Part shown: one piece after another, positions 1 to 7,953 of the stretch
Position numbering within the stretch: position 1 is the stretch's first letter
Layout: every line of letters starts with the position of its first letter
Assembly: GCA_024637295.1 (NCBI GenBank)
Contig: JAGXFL010000005.1
Location: 1 to 64,000, forward strand
Length of the DNA: 64,000 nt
Reading direction: 5' to 3'
DNA from: Sulfuricurvum sp.
GTDB lineage: Bacteria > Campylobacterota > Campylobacteria > Campylobacterales > Sulfurimonadaceae
The notes under the pieces: generated by a model
The model's input: only the letters and a program-made list of their open reading frames with translations
Told to the model about the DNA's origin: nothing
Database searches by the model: none
Position numbers and translations under genes: made by a program

Positions 1-1
1 G

Positions 2-769
2 GAAACAGCACTCGTTGAAGGTCTACAAGAACGCTATATAGTATTTTCAGGTGATCGTGTACAGCAAAAGACCAGAGAAATATTTCTTAAAGAGTCTAAA
101 ACAGCCAAATCAGAGTGTGATGAGACCAAATGTATGGAAGATATCGCCATCGCATTTCAAGCAGAACTTATTGCTGTTGCAAATGTCACTAAACGCCCAG
201 TCGGGTATTTCCTATCCATCAGTATTCAAAACATCTTTGATAATAAAGTAGTCTATTCAAAGTCTAGAGCATATGAAAACCAAAATGCATTTCAAATTAT
301 TGATAAACTTAGAGAATTGATTACTAATACTACAAGAGTCATGACGGAACAGCCAGTAAATAATATCAAAGGTATTTATTTAGATTTATCAACTAATCTC
401 ATGTGGCAGGATGAGGAATACACGCGAGAAGAAAAAAATCATTATGATAATAATAGTGAAGGTGGAAAAATATTGCACTTTGAACATGCAAAAGAGTATT
501 GTGAAAACCTTAACTTCGTAGGATATAACAATTGGAGATTACCTACTAAAGATGAGCTTTGGGAACTTTATCATAAAAAAAGTAGATTAAAAAGTATAGG
601 ATGGAGTTCTAATAGTGAAGAGTTAGGTGGCGTCTATTGGTCTTATTCTGAGTATCTTCCTGATAATATCAGAGGGCATGGAGTCAGTTTCAACAATGGT
701 TATACATTTGGAAATACTAGATCTACGAGTCGTTATTTAAGTGGTTATGTTCGTTGTGTACGCAGGTAA
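2..769 (+). CDS. CsgG/FlgO-like domain fused to DUF1566 (5' partial)
   Basis: The reading frame is open from the first full codon, so the start lies outside the window; 255 residues are visible. The first ~100 residues match the protein at 3190-3660: a short CsgG/FlgO-like alpha/beta domain with the shared motif KSECDExxC (about residues 37-45). Residues ~125-255 form a DUF1566 (Lcl C-terminal) domain, shown by LMWQDEE, NNWRLPTKDEL, a YWSYSEY core and the terminal GYVRCVRR. DUF1566 is common in exported proteins of unknown function. The start, and any signal peptide, cannot be seen. An exported or envelope role is inferred from the paralogue and from the downstream genes. Confidence 0.75.
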   Translation, partial: ETALVEGLQERYIVFSGDRVQQKTREIFLKESKTAKSECDETKCMEDIAIAFQAELIAVANVTKRPVGYFLSISIQNIFDNKVVYSKSRAYENQNAFQIIDKLRELITNTTRVMTEQPVNNIKGIYLDLSTNLMWQDEEYTREEKNHYDNNSEGGKILHFEHAKEYCENLNFVGYNNWRLPTKDELWELYHKKSRLKSIGWSSNSEELGGVYWSYSEYLPDNIRGHGVSFNNGYTFGNTRSTSRYLSGYVRCVRR

Positions 770-798
770 ATTATATATGATAAATAGCAGGAGAAAAT

Positions 799-1593
799 AT
801 GGAAAAATCTATTAGTTTACGTAGTGATCCAATCATTGCGCTTGTCATTTTAGTTGCTCTTACTGTTGCATATTTTTCGACCAATTCGAAGGCAAAAGAA
901 ATTGAGGCGAAAGATCCGGTGGTGGAAAAGCCAACAGAGCTTGGAAATCTTGTTTTTGAAGATACGTTTTACAATTTTGGGGATGTAATGGAAGGGGACA
1001 TCGTCAAGCATACTTTTGTGCTTAAAAACACAGGTTCTGGGACTCTGAAAATCCTAAAAACTGAAACATCATGCGGCTGTACGACTGCTACAGGCGCGAT
1101 TCGTGAGTATGCTCCGGGAGAATCGGGAACGATGGAAGTTGTTGTCGATACTGTCGGGAAAAAGGGGATGGTGGTTAAAACCGTCACTTTAACCATTAAA
1201 AACAACGCGGTGCCTACAAAGCAGATCTCGTTGGCGATGAACCTCATTCCACAACCGCATCCGATGAAAAGACCACTGGTCAATCTCAACACAGATGCGA
1301 AGTGTAAAACATGTCACTTAGAGAGTGCAAAAGGGCAAATGGGGATATTCTTGTATCACCGTGTATGTTCACAATGCCATGGGAAAAAAGGGACAGGAGG
1401 GCATGCAAGAGCACTTAATGACCCTATGTGGCAAAGCAAGATCAGTGATGACTATCTCAGAGAAAAAATCAAAAAAGGGTGGCCACAACACTCAATGCCT
1501 TCATTTGTTGAGGGAGTAAATCCACCATTGGAATCAGATCAAGTTGAATCTTTGGTAAAATATCTTCGTCAAATGACCGTGAGGGAAGAATAG
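799..1593 (+). CDS. Membrane-anchored DUF1573 domain fused to c-type cytochrome
   Basis: Residues ~11-28 are one hydrophobic segment, a signal anchor. Residues ~45-145 are a DUF1573 (ASH-like beta-sandwich) domain with FGDVMEGDIVKHTF, the CGCTT motif and a VTLTIKNNA end. The C-terminal ~95 residues hold two CxxCH haem sites, C169-H173 and C190-H194, and a SMPSF segment whose Met could be an axial ligand, as in class I cytochromes c. The likely place is the periplasmic face of the inner membrane, with electron transfer as the role; the partner is unknown. AGGAG sits 8 bases before the ATG. The stop codon overlaps the GTG of the next gene by one base, which suggests coupled translation. Confidence 0.85.
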   Translation: MEKSISLRSDPIIALVILVALTVAYFSTNSKAKEIEAKDPVVEKPTELGNLVFEDTFYNFGDVMEGDIVKHTFVLKNTGSGTLKILKTETSCGCTTATGAIREYAPGESGTMEVVVDTVGKKGMVVKTVTLTIKNNAVPTKQISLAMNLIPQPHPMKRPLVNLNTDAKCKTCHLESAKGQMGIFLYHRVCSQCHGKKGTGGHARALNDPMWQSKISDDYLREKIKKGWPQHSMPSFVEGVNPPLESDQVESLVKYLRQMTVREE

Positions 1594-2660
1594 TGGGATA
1601 TCCAATAATAAAAAGTACAGTAATTTTATTGACAGCTGTGGTACCTGCTTTCTCTTCATGTGAATATGCGAGTAATACACCTAAGCCGCAATGGCTTAAT
1701 GGCGGTTATTCAATTCCAGGTTACCATGTTGGAATCGGCACAGCTGAATCAAGCGGAAAAACTGCAAAAGAACAGAGAGATGACTCAGAAAATGACGCTA
1801 AAAAGCATCTTACGGAAGAAATTGAAGTAAAGATTGTTTCTAACTTCGAAGATAAATTTGTCGTTTCTAACAATATAGTTGATAAGTATGCGAGCCATTC
1901 ACTAACATCAAAAGCAGAATTGGTACTTAATAATTTAAAAGTTCAAGATCGCTGGACGGATAAAACGAGTTGTACTATGTATACGCTTGTGATGATAAGT
2001 AATGAAGAAGCATCAAAAGCTATCGAGGAAAAAAAAAGAAAAAACAATATAGAAGATAGCAGAAAAGCGTTAAGTGCTATGAAAGTTCTCATAGCTATGG
2101 GGACGGATAAAAATAAATATAAAGAACCAAAAACACGTAAAGGATATATCGAGGAAGCTCAAAGTATCTATAATACGATCCAATTTGATCTCTTAAATGA
2201 AATGAATAATAAACCTGTATATTCAAAACGAATGTCGGATACAATTTTAGGTATCAATAATGAAATATCTCAATCCAAAGGGCGTATTGCATTATTCGCG
2301 ATCAACCCAGATGGAAAAATTCCTTCTGAAGTTATTGGAAAAATGCTTGATATGCTTCGCGCAAGTAATACAAAAGCCGATCGACTTATGGTTACTTGTT
2401 CAGCCGCTACTGAATGTATGGATAAAGCAAAAGAGGGTGGATTTGAGCTGCTCACATGGCTTAAAATTGATGGCCGCGTGGAAACAACCAGTATGGGTGC
2501 ATTAAAAGGAACTATTGCAGTCTCAAAAACTGATTATGATGTTATCAACAAACGTATTATAAATAAACCGGCTAATGCATCTTCTCAAGTTCTAGGATGG
2601 GGAAATGATCAAATAAATTGGGATATTGCGGCAGAAAAAGCTATAGAAGATTTACATTAA
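1593..2660 (+). CDS. LPP20-like exported lipoprotein
   Basis: A GTG start overlaps the preceding stop, with AGGGAAG just upstream. The first ~22 residues form a signal sequence ending in a lipobox-like AFSSC, so Cys22 is a probable lipidation site, although the box is not textbook. Residues ~33-130 resemble the LPP20 family: PQWLNGG, a GIGTAESS start, then an amphipathic helix with DDSENDAKKHL. The remaining ~220 residues, including a VTCSAATECMDKA stretch, have no family I can name. The likely location is the outer membrane or periplasm. It belongs to the 799-3660 gene run. Confidence 0.65.
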   Translation: MGYPIIKSTVILLTAVVPAFSSCEYASNTPKPQWLNGGYSIPGYHVGIGTAESSGKTAKEQRDDSENDAKKHLTEEIEVKIVSNFEDKFVVSNNIVDKYASHSLTSKAELVLNNLKVQDRWTDKTSCTMYTLVMISNEEASKAIEEKKRKNNIEDSRKALSAMKVLIAMGTDKNKYKEPKTRKGYIEEAQSIYNTIQFDLLNEMNNKPVYSKRMSDTILGINNEISQSKGRIALFAINPDGKIPSEVIGKMLDMLRASNTKADRLMVTCSAATECMDKAKEGGFELLTWLKIDGRVETTSMGALKGTIAVSKTDYDVINKRIINKPANASSQVLGWGNDQINWDIAAEKAIEDLH

Positions 2661-2679
2661 AAGAGTGAGAGGTATTTAG

Positions 2680-3177
2680 ATGTTTAAAAAACATATAATG
2701 AACAGTATTGTCATCATGCTGTCATTAAGTCAGGATATATGGGGACAAAACGGACCGAATATTGGAGATGAATCGCCCAATATTATGGGAAGAACACTGG
2801 ACGATCATTTATATCGTCTCTCTAGTGATACTGAAAAGCCAAAAGTGATCAGTTTTTTTTGGACACAATGCGGTCATTGTAAATTGGAGCTTCCAGAATT
2901 GGCAAAACTTGAAAAAAAATATCCTAAAGTAAAATTCATAGCAGTTCACAGTAAGCCTGAATCACCCGAGGCGGTTAAAAAGTTCTTACGTACTTTACCT
3001 GCAGCACCTAAAATGGTTATGCTCACTACAGGTTCGGTACAAGAAGAGTTCTTATACCAAGGATTACCGCATACAATTATTTTGGATGCAAACAATGTTG
3101 TATTGGCAAATTTCTCAGGATATACCCCACAAAATGTGAAAGAAATGGATACGCTTGTAAGTAAACTAAACAAATAA
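2680..3177 (+). CDS. TlpA-like periplasmic thioredoxin
   Basis: The 165-residue protein begins with a signal peptide (~22 residues). A thioredoxin fold of the TlpA/ResA/AhpC-TSA type follows. The active site is CGHC in FFWTQCGHCK at about residues 65-68, followed by ELPELAKLEKKYP, and the cis-proline loop is LPHTIIL at ~127. TlpA-type proteins are membrane-linked or periplasmic thiol reductants that often serve cytochrome c maturation. That fits the cytochrome c gene two genes upstream, but the substrate is unknown. GAGAGG precedes the ATG. Confidence 0.85.
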   Translation: MFKKHIMNSIVIMLSLSQDIWGQNGPNIGDESPNIMGRTLDDHLYRLSSDTEKPKVISFFWTQCGHCKLELPELAKLEKKYPKVKFIAVHSKPESPEAVKKFLRTLPAAPKMVMLTTGSVQEEFLYQGLPHTIILDANNVVLANFSGYTPQNVKEMDTLVSKLNK

Positions 3178-3189
3178 CAAAGGATGATC

Positions 3190-3660
3190 ATGAGAAATAG
3201 TATGCGGTATATTATCGGAATTGTTTTGATTTTATTTTTCATACCTTCGGCTTTTGCTAATGAAAGGGCCGTATTATTGCCATTGTCAGGGCCGCTTACC
3301 CCTGATGAAAAGACAAACTTGTCTCAACAGATTGCAGAAGTATTAGAGAGTAAATATACTGTTGTTTTTGGTCAAGATGTTGATCGTGTTGTCAAACAGG
3401 TATTCCTAGATGAAAGCCACAAATCAGAGTGTGATGAATCGAGATGCTATCGCCGTATAAGCGAATATTATCAAGCTGATAAAATCATTGCATTTCGTGT
3501 GACAAAGGTGACAAAATCACGATATTTGATCACCTACAATCTCTATGATGTACCAACAGGAGAAGTAGCACAAAGTCGTAGTCAAGAATGTAAAGAGTGC
3601 TCATTTGAAAAGCTTAAATTACTCAGCAGCAGTTTAATATCCATTGAAAAGATCAGATGA
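3190..3660 (+). CDS. Exported CsgG/FlgO-like domain protein
   Basis: The ATG at 3190 is preferred over the in-frame ATG at 3184 because AGG lies six bases before it. A signal peptide (IIGIVLILFFIPSAFA) leads into a ~130-residue alpha/beta domain: AVLLPLSG, an amphipathic helix, the motif KSECDExxC, ADKIIAFRVTKV, then YNLYDVPTGEV. This is the pattern of short CsgG/FlgO/TolB-N-like exported domains. The truncated gene at the window start carries a paralogous domain. A pair of cysteines near the C-terminus (CKEC) is extra. It is the last gene of the compact run that starts at 799. Function unknown; periplasm or outer membrane inferred. Confidence 0.65.
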   Translation: MRNSMRYIIGIVLILFFIPSAFANERAVLLPLSGPLTPDEKTNLSQQIAEVLESKYTVVFGQDVDRVVKQVFLDESHKSECDESRCYRRISEYYQADKIIAFRVTKVTKSRYLITYNLYDVPTGEVAQSRSQECKECSFEKLKLLSSSLISIEKIR

Positions 3661-3740
3661 GATTTTTTAAAACTATATTGGATAGAAAATATATTTGAAA
3701 CATGTTAGTATTATATAAATTACTTCTATAAGGAGTCGAT

Positions 3741-5117
3741 ATGAGACTCGTTCTTTTTATTTTTTTAGCGCTTTCATTACACAGTGCGCCATTAGAGTTT
3801 AAAGCTTTTGGTACGACAGAACGTGAAGCAAAAGAGAATGCTTTATCGGATCTTTCAAGTTATTTAAGTGTCAAAGTAGAAAGTGATTATAACAGCTACA
3901 TAGATTCTACCGGAACTGATGATGCTTCTCAACATCTTCATATCTCATCTAATCTTCCCCTTGGCGGAGCACGTGTTTCGGTCGAAAAAATAGGTCGTGA
4001 CTATCAGGCAGTAGCTTCACTTGATCCATCTTTTTCTCTAAAGTTTTATGAATCTACACTCAAAACTCTGAAAATTCAGATTGATGGACTAGCAACAAAG
4101 CTACCATCCCAAAATGGAGAACTCAAAGAGCAAACACTGGAACTATTAAATCCACTCGTGATCGATTATGCCAAATACTTAGCGGTTTATAAACTACTGG
4201 GTGGTCCTGATCTAATAGAACCATCCATTACATCGGCTGAGATCACATCACAGCTCGCAGGATTGAACAATGAAGTCAATACAATCGATATGGCGATTAA
4301 ACGTCTCACAAAAGATCTAAAAGTCTCTCAAGTCTATATTTCACCTGTTACACCCGATAGCTCACACATTCCTACACCATTTAGCGGAGTTTTACAGGAT
4401 AAATTACTTGCACATCTTCATGGCATCACGAATCAAAACGAAGCCAAAGAGCTGTTGACTGGTCGCTATCGTACAGACGATCATGGGATGCAGCTTACTA
4501 TCTTTATAACTAATGCGATTGATGGTAAAACCCTTGATACACGTACCATTCGATTGCTACCAGAAGCGTACAACACCTATACCTATCAAAGTGTTGACAG
4601 TGATTTTGACAAAGCTATGGCCTCGGGAACAGCTGTGGATAGTAGTTTTCATGCGATACTTTCGACCAATAAAGGATCTAGCGACCTATTATTCAAAGCA
4701 AAAGATGAGATAAAGATAGGGGTAAAAGTAAATAAACCGGGATATTTTTATATCGTAGCTCATGTTAAGAATTCTAAAGAAGAGATGAGCTATCTTTTAC
4801 CTATTTATGATAATGCAAATGGTAATGATAGATACATACGCTATGTTCCTGCCAATGAAGTCAATCGTGACATTAATTTGGGAGAGTTTACTGTTGAGCC
4901 GCCTTATGGATTAGAGAGTCTACAGCTAATCGCTTCAACTATGCCTATTACAAAGCTTCCAGAAACTACAATCAAAGATGATTATGCTGTATTGGAAGAA
5001 AGTAACATTTCAAGTGCCGTTACCCATACAAGAGCACTCAAGCCAAAAACTAGCACCCAAGCTTTATCAGCAGAAGCAACGTTAAGTTACCTAACGACGC
5101 CAAAAGAAGCAAAATAA
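3741..5117 (+). CDS. Exported LPP20/FlgT-N-like and DUF4384 protein
   Basis: AGGAG is placed six bases ahead of the ATG. A short signal peptide (~16 residues) is followed by an LPP20/FlgT-N-like region (EFKAFGTTEREAKENAL, then a strand-rich segment). A helical middle part comes next. The C-terminal domain from ~residue 315 fits DUF4384: DEIKIGVKVNKPGYFYIV, YLLPIYDN, LGEFTVEPPYG, and LQLIAST. DUF4384 often occurs in envelope proteins and beside protein kinase-like or flagellar ring-like genes. Role unknown. It is separated from 3660 by an 80-bp gap and probably has its own promoter. Confidence 0.65.
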   Translation: MRLVLFIFLALSLHSAPLEFKAFGTTEREAKENALSDLSSYLSVKVESDYNSYIDSTGTDDASQHLHISSNLPLGGARVSVEKIGRDYQAVASLDPSFSLKFYESTLKTLKIQIDGLATKLPSQNGELKEQTLELLNPLVIDYAKYLAVYKLLGGPDLIEPSITSAEITSQLAGLNNEVNTIDMAIKRLTKDLKVSQVYISPVTPDSSHIPTPFSGVLQDKLLAHLHGITNQNEAKELLTGRYRTDDHGMQLTIFITNAIDGKTLDTRTIRLLPEAYNTYTYQSVDSDFDKAMASGTAVDSSFHAILSTNKGSSDLLFKAKDEIKIGVKVNKPGYFYIVAHVKNSKEEMSYLLPIYDNANGNDRYIRYVPANEVNRDINLGEFTVEPPYGLESLQLIASTMPITKLPETTIKDDYAVLEESNISSAVTHTRALKPKTSTQALSAEATLSYLTTPKEAK

Positions 5118-5158
5118 ATATATTGACAAGAATTCCATATAGGGAAGGTTGTGAAGTA

Positions 5159-5482
5159 GTGATTCAATATCAGGCATTAGTGATGACGTTAGGGTGTGAG
5201 ATCCCTATTATGACTCTATTGCTTCGTACAAATTCAATTTTTCGTGTTATCATAGTCTCTACAGCCGCATCCCTTATTACGCATCCTTTTGCATGGTATT
5301 TTGCCATGCTTCTATCACCCTCACAATACTTATTTGGAGTAGCTGTTATTGAAGGAGTCGTTATTGTAGTTGAAGGGTTAGTGTATTGGAAATTTATCCC
5401 ATTACCTATCTCTCGTGCAATCCTTTATTCAGCTATTGCCAATATAGGTTCTTTTCTTATAGGCGGGTTGATATTATCATGA
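5159..5482 (+). CDS. Small polytopic membrane protein
   Basis: About 107 residues with four predicted membrane segments and almost no loops. I chose GTG at 5159 because AGGGAAGG lies about ten bases upstream; an in-frame TTG at 5123 is also possible and would add 12 polar residues. No family is recognised. The stop overlaps the next start (ATGA at 5479-5482), so the two membrane proteins are probably translated together and may form one complex. Confidence 0.6.
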   Translation: MIQYQALVMTLGCEIPIMTLLLRTNSIFRVIIVSTAASLITHPFAWYFAMLLSPSQYLFGVAVIEGVVIVVEGLVYWKFIPLPISRAILYSAIANIGSFLIGGLILS

Positions 5483-6405
5483 GTGCTATACTATTTATAA
5501 AACAGCATATTCTCTTAATTGTATGTTTGTATTTTCTTGCTCTTTATTTACCACTACCTCTGTATTTATTTTCTCTGGCACTGTTTGGAATACCGCATGT
5601 TGTGTGGGAGATGGGATTTTTACGCAGTCGTTATGGTGCCAGATGGCCATTAAAATGGTGGTATATGCTCTTTGGTGTATTGCTTATCCAAGCCTTCTAT
5701 CGTACTAATGTTTGGCTTGACCCTAGTTGGGGTGAAAATAGCCAAATCATCGATATGGTCACACTTGGATTATTATTCTTAATTGTCGCTTTTGCACCAA
5801 TGCGTGTTGGATGGGTAGTTCGAAGCGTAGGATTATTATTGGTATCTGTAATCGTATATTTATTAGGGCAGGGGAGTATTCTTCTGGCATTATTGGTGCT
5901 GTCTATTGTACATAATTTTACTCCATTGGCAATGGTGTGGGATTTGAGCCGTAATGATCCTATATTTCAACCCTTGGCATGGATTATGAGCGGTCTGTTT
6001 GTACTGCCATTGTTTCTGATAATGAGCAGTACAAGTGATGTACCTATTTCACTATTTAACTCATATAATCCATTGCTCGATACACAGCTTCCAAGTGCTT
6101 GGGGCGGAACATATCGAAATGGTATACTATCCGCAATAGTCTTATCTCAGTGTCTCCATTATTACAGTGTTATCTACTTACTTCCAACTGCTGAAAACGT
6201 ACGAGTTGAAACGCCAGTCATAACTAAAACCATTCGCATCGTGACGGTATCATTAGTAGTCTTGATACTGGGATATTATATGAGTGATTATGCATCTGCA
6301 CGTAAACTGTACGCTATTGCATCAGGTGCACATGCATGGTTAGAGTGGCCGGTTTTATTGATGGCATTTTTGGCTATCAACAAACAAGATAGTGAAGTAT
6401 TTTAA
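5479..6405 (+). CDS. Multi-spanning membrane protein with conserved-looking His
   Basis: The start is the ATG that overlaps the preceding stop; an in-frame upstream start at 5386 would lie inside the previous gene and is unlikely. The protein has ~308 residues and eight or so hydrophobic segments. Histidines sit inside or at the edge of membrane segments: FGIPHVVWEMGF, LSIVHNFTPL, SQCLHYYSVIYL, SGAHAWLEWP. The FGIPH opening recalls the Brp/Blh (carotene dioxygenase-like) membrane fold, but I cannot assign it. Such histidines could bind metal or haem, which would suit the nearby cytochrome; this is inference only. Confidence 0.6.
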   Translation: MSAILFIKQHILLIVCLYFLALYLPLPLYLFSLALFGIPHVVWEMGFLRSRYGARWPLKWWYMLFGVLLIQAFYRTNVWLDPSWGENSQIIDMVTLGLLFLIVAFAPMRVGWVVRSVGLLLVSVIVYLLGQGSILLALLVLSIVHNFTPLAMVWDLSRNDPIFQPLAWIMSGLFVLPLFLIMSSTSDVPISLFNSYNPLLDTQLPSAWGGTYRNGILSAIVLSQCLHYYSVIYLLPTAENVRVETPVITKTIRIVTVSLVVLILGYYMSDYASARKLYAIASGAHAWLEWPVLLMAFLAINKQDSEVF

Positions 6406-6467
6406 ATAGAATATATATTATGTTAACCAAAGTTTAATTATTATAATAGTTAAGTTATAATTCTATC

Positions 6468-6677
6468 ATGGAATCGTCAAATAAAGAGCTTATCACTGAT
6501 ATACAAAACCTTCTAAACCGTTATGAGGGTCTAACGCCAACTACCATCAACCCAGTATTATTAGAATTCATGGACAGAGAGACCCTTTTACAAATTATTT
6601 CGTCAATATTAAAACAGCAAGAGAACACAAATATAGACAATCTGGAATGGCTTGAGCAGTTTAAACAATATCAATAA
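6468..6677 (+). CDS. Small hypothetical protein (69 aa)
   Basis: A short acidic, helical protein (ELITDIQNLLNRYE at the start, DNLEWLEQFKQYQ at the end). No family is recognised. No Shine-Dalgarno sequence is visible. A TATAAT at 6456-6461 ends only six bases before the ATG, so the message could be leaderless; a second TATAAT at 6442-6447 would give a leader of about 14 bases. It lies just upstream of a receiver protein gene, but that gene has its own strong ribosome site. Confidence 0.5.
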   Translation: MESSNKELITDIQNLLNRYEGLTPTTINPVLLEFMDRETLLQIISSILKQQENTNIDNLEWLEQFKQYQ

Positions 6678-6806
6678 CTATACATTATGTATCAAATAAC
6701 TTATTATCTATTGATATTTTCTTCTTCTTTAAGTTGTTAATAATAGTTTTGTTATATAATTTCACTATATAACACAATGATATTAATTATATAGGGGGAA
6801 ATATCC

Positions 6807-7355
6807 ATGTCAAATGTTGATTTAATCCAGTTAACTGAGCAAACAAAAAAGCTCACTGCAATGATCGTAGAAGATGAAGTTGTTGCTAACGACCTTCTAA
6901 GTTCCACATTTAAAAACTTTTTCGCTGATGTTACATCGGCATATAACGGTGCTGAAGCACTGCGAATGTATGAAAAAGTTAATCCTGATATCGTATTTGT
7001 TGATATCGTTATGCCTGAAATCGATGGTATCGAACTTGCACGTCGTATACGTTCTATTAATCCATCACAGATCATTATCGTAATTTCTGCAAGTAATGAT
7101 ATTCAAAAGATCTCCGAATCGATTGAAGTTGGCGTTAATAGCTTTATACAAAAACCAATTGATACAAAGAAAATCCTAGAAATGCTTCAAAATATTACAG
7201 CAATGATCGCAAAACGTAAAAAAATTGAAACAAAAACATTTTCTATCTCATTACCACTTGATGTGTATGAGCTTGTTGATGATAATGCAAAAGCTGAGAG
7301 TATCTCCAAAAATGCCGTAATTATCCGCGCATTGCGTTCGTTTTATAACGACTAA
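6807..7355 (+). CDS. Response regulator: receiver plus ribbon-helix-helix-like tail
   Basis: Residues ~15-130 are a CheY-like receiver: acidic pair in IVEDE, phospho-acceptor Asp in VFVDIVMPEIDG, Ser/Thr region VISAS, and Lys in FIQKPID. After a short lysine-rich linker, residues ~143-182 have the pattern of a ribbon-helix-helix (CopG/MetJ) DNA-binding unit: one beta strand FSISLPLD, then two helices ending VIIRALRSFYND. Receivers with such an output are uncommon, so the effector call is inferred from pattern alone. AGGGGGA precedes the ATG and a hairpin terminator follows. No kinase gene is adjacent. Confidence 0.75.
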   Translation: MSNVDLIQLTEQTKKLTAMIVEDEVVANDLLSSTFKNFFADVTSAYNGAEALRMYEKVNPDIVFVDIVMPEIDGIELARRIRSINPSQIIIVISASNDIQKISESIEVGVNSFIQKPIDTKKILEMLQNITAMIAKRKKIETKTFSISLPLDVYELVDDNAKAESISKNAVIIRALRSFYND

Positions 7356-7384
7356 TATCACTCCCCTCTTCTCACATACTGATG

Positions 7385-7418
7385 CCTATAGATTTCTATA
7401 GGTTTTAGTTTTTTTTTA
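7385..7418 (+). terminator. Rho-independent terminator
   Basis: A perfect 8-bp inverted repeat (CCTATAGA / TCTATAGG, 2-base loop, 7385-7402) is followed by TTTTAG and a run of T. It lies 30 bp past the receiver protein's stop and ahead of the tRNA promoter. Confidence 0.8.
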
Positions 7419-7430
7419 GTTATTATTTAC

Positions 7431-7436
7431 TATAAT
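7431..7436 (+). promoter_or_regulatory. -10 element of tRNA-Glu promoter
   Basis: A perfect TATAAT stands 50 bp upstream of the mature tRNA. The stretch before it is a T-rich tract with no clear -35 hexamer. The region between promoter and tRNA would be a removable 5' leader. Confidence 0.55.
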
Positions 7437-7486
7437 TTCGGCTCAGGAATTGATCCTTCCTTATAAAACCACGTTCACTTTTAAGT

Positions 7487-7561
7487 GGCTCCATCATCTA
7501 ACGGTTAGGATCCCAGGTTTTCATCCTGGTCACAGGGGTTCAAATCCCCTTGGAGTCACCA
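7487..7561 (+). tRNA. tRNA-Glu (anticodon UUC)
   Basis: The cloverleaf can be drawn by hand. The acceptor stem is GGCTCCA paired with TGGAGTC, and the anticodon stem CCAGG/CCTGG surrounds the loop TTTTCAT, giving anticodon TTC. The T-arm is AGGGG-TTCAAAT-CCCCT and the 3' CCA is encoded. No other tRNA is seen in the window. Confidence 0.95.
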
Positions 7562-7743
7562 CTACATTTTTCTATTTAATCACTAAAATAATCAAAACAT
7601 AAATACAATTGTTATAATTACCTTAAATAAACTGAAATTTAGTCAATATCTTTATTAATTTCACATATATGGTGAAAAATAGAGTATTATTCTATTTACA
7701 TAATTAAATTTAACTCTGATCGAAAAGGTTATCATAATAACGC

Positions 7744-7953
7744 ATGAAAATTAAAAAAGATGATCTTATTACAATTGAAAGTCCAAATGGAAGAACATTG
7801 GGTGAGTGCTTACACGATGAGTTCTTATCAATACGCATGATTCATGGACAATTTGTCTCCACACTCCATATTAAAGATAAACCAAAACGCATGCAACGTG
7901 AAGAAGCTTTGGAGTATTACACAAAAAAACTAAAATCTGCGTGGGAAAAGTAA
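7744..7953 (+). CDS. Small hypothetical protein (69 aa)
   Basis: A basic, soluble protein: a short beta-rich start (DDLITIESPNGRTLGE) followed by a lysine/glutamate-rich helix. No family is recognised. A weak AAGG lies 13 bases or more from the ATG. The stop codon abuts the convergent recQ stop with no gap. Confidence 0.5.
   Translation: MKIKKDDLITIESPNGRTLGECLHDEFLSIRMIHGQFVSTLHIKDKPKRMQREEALEYYTKKLKSAWEK

Noticed and set aside
969-1292. A minus-strand frame of 107 codons inside the DUF1573-cytochrome gene
   Set aside because: The plus-strand frame has clear domain motifs and a strong ribosome site; the antisense frame has none.
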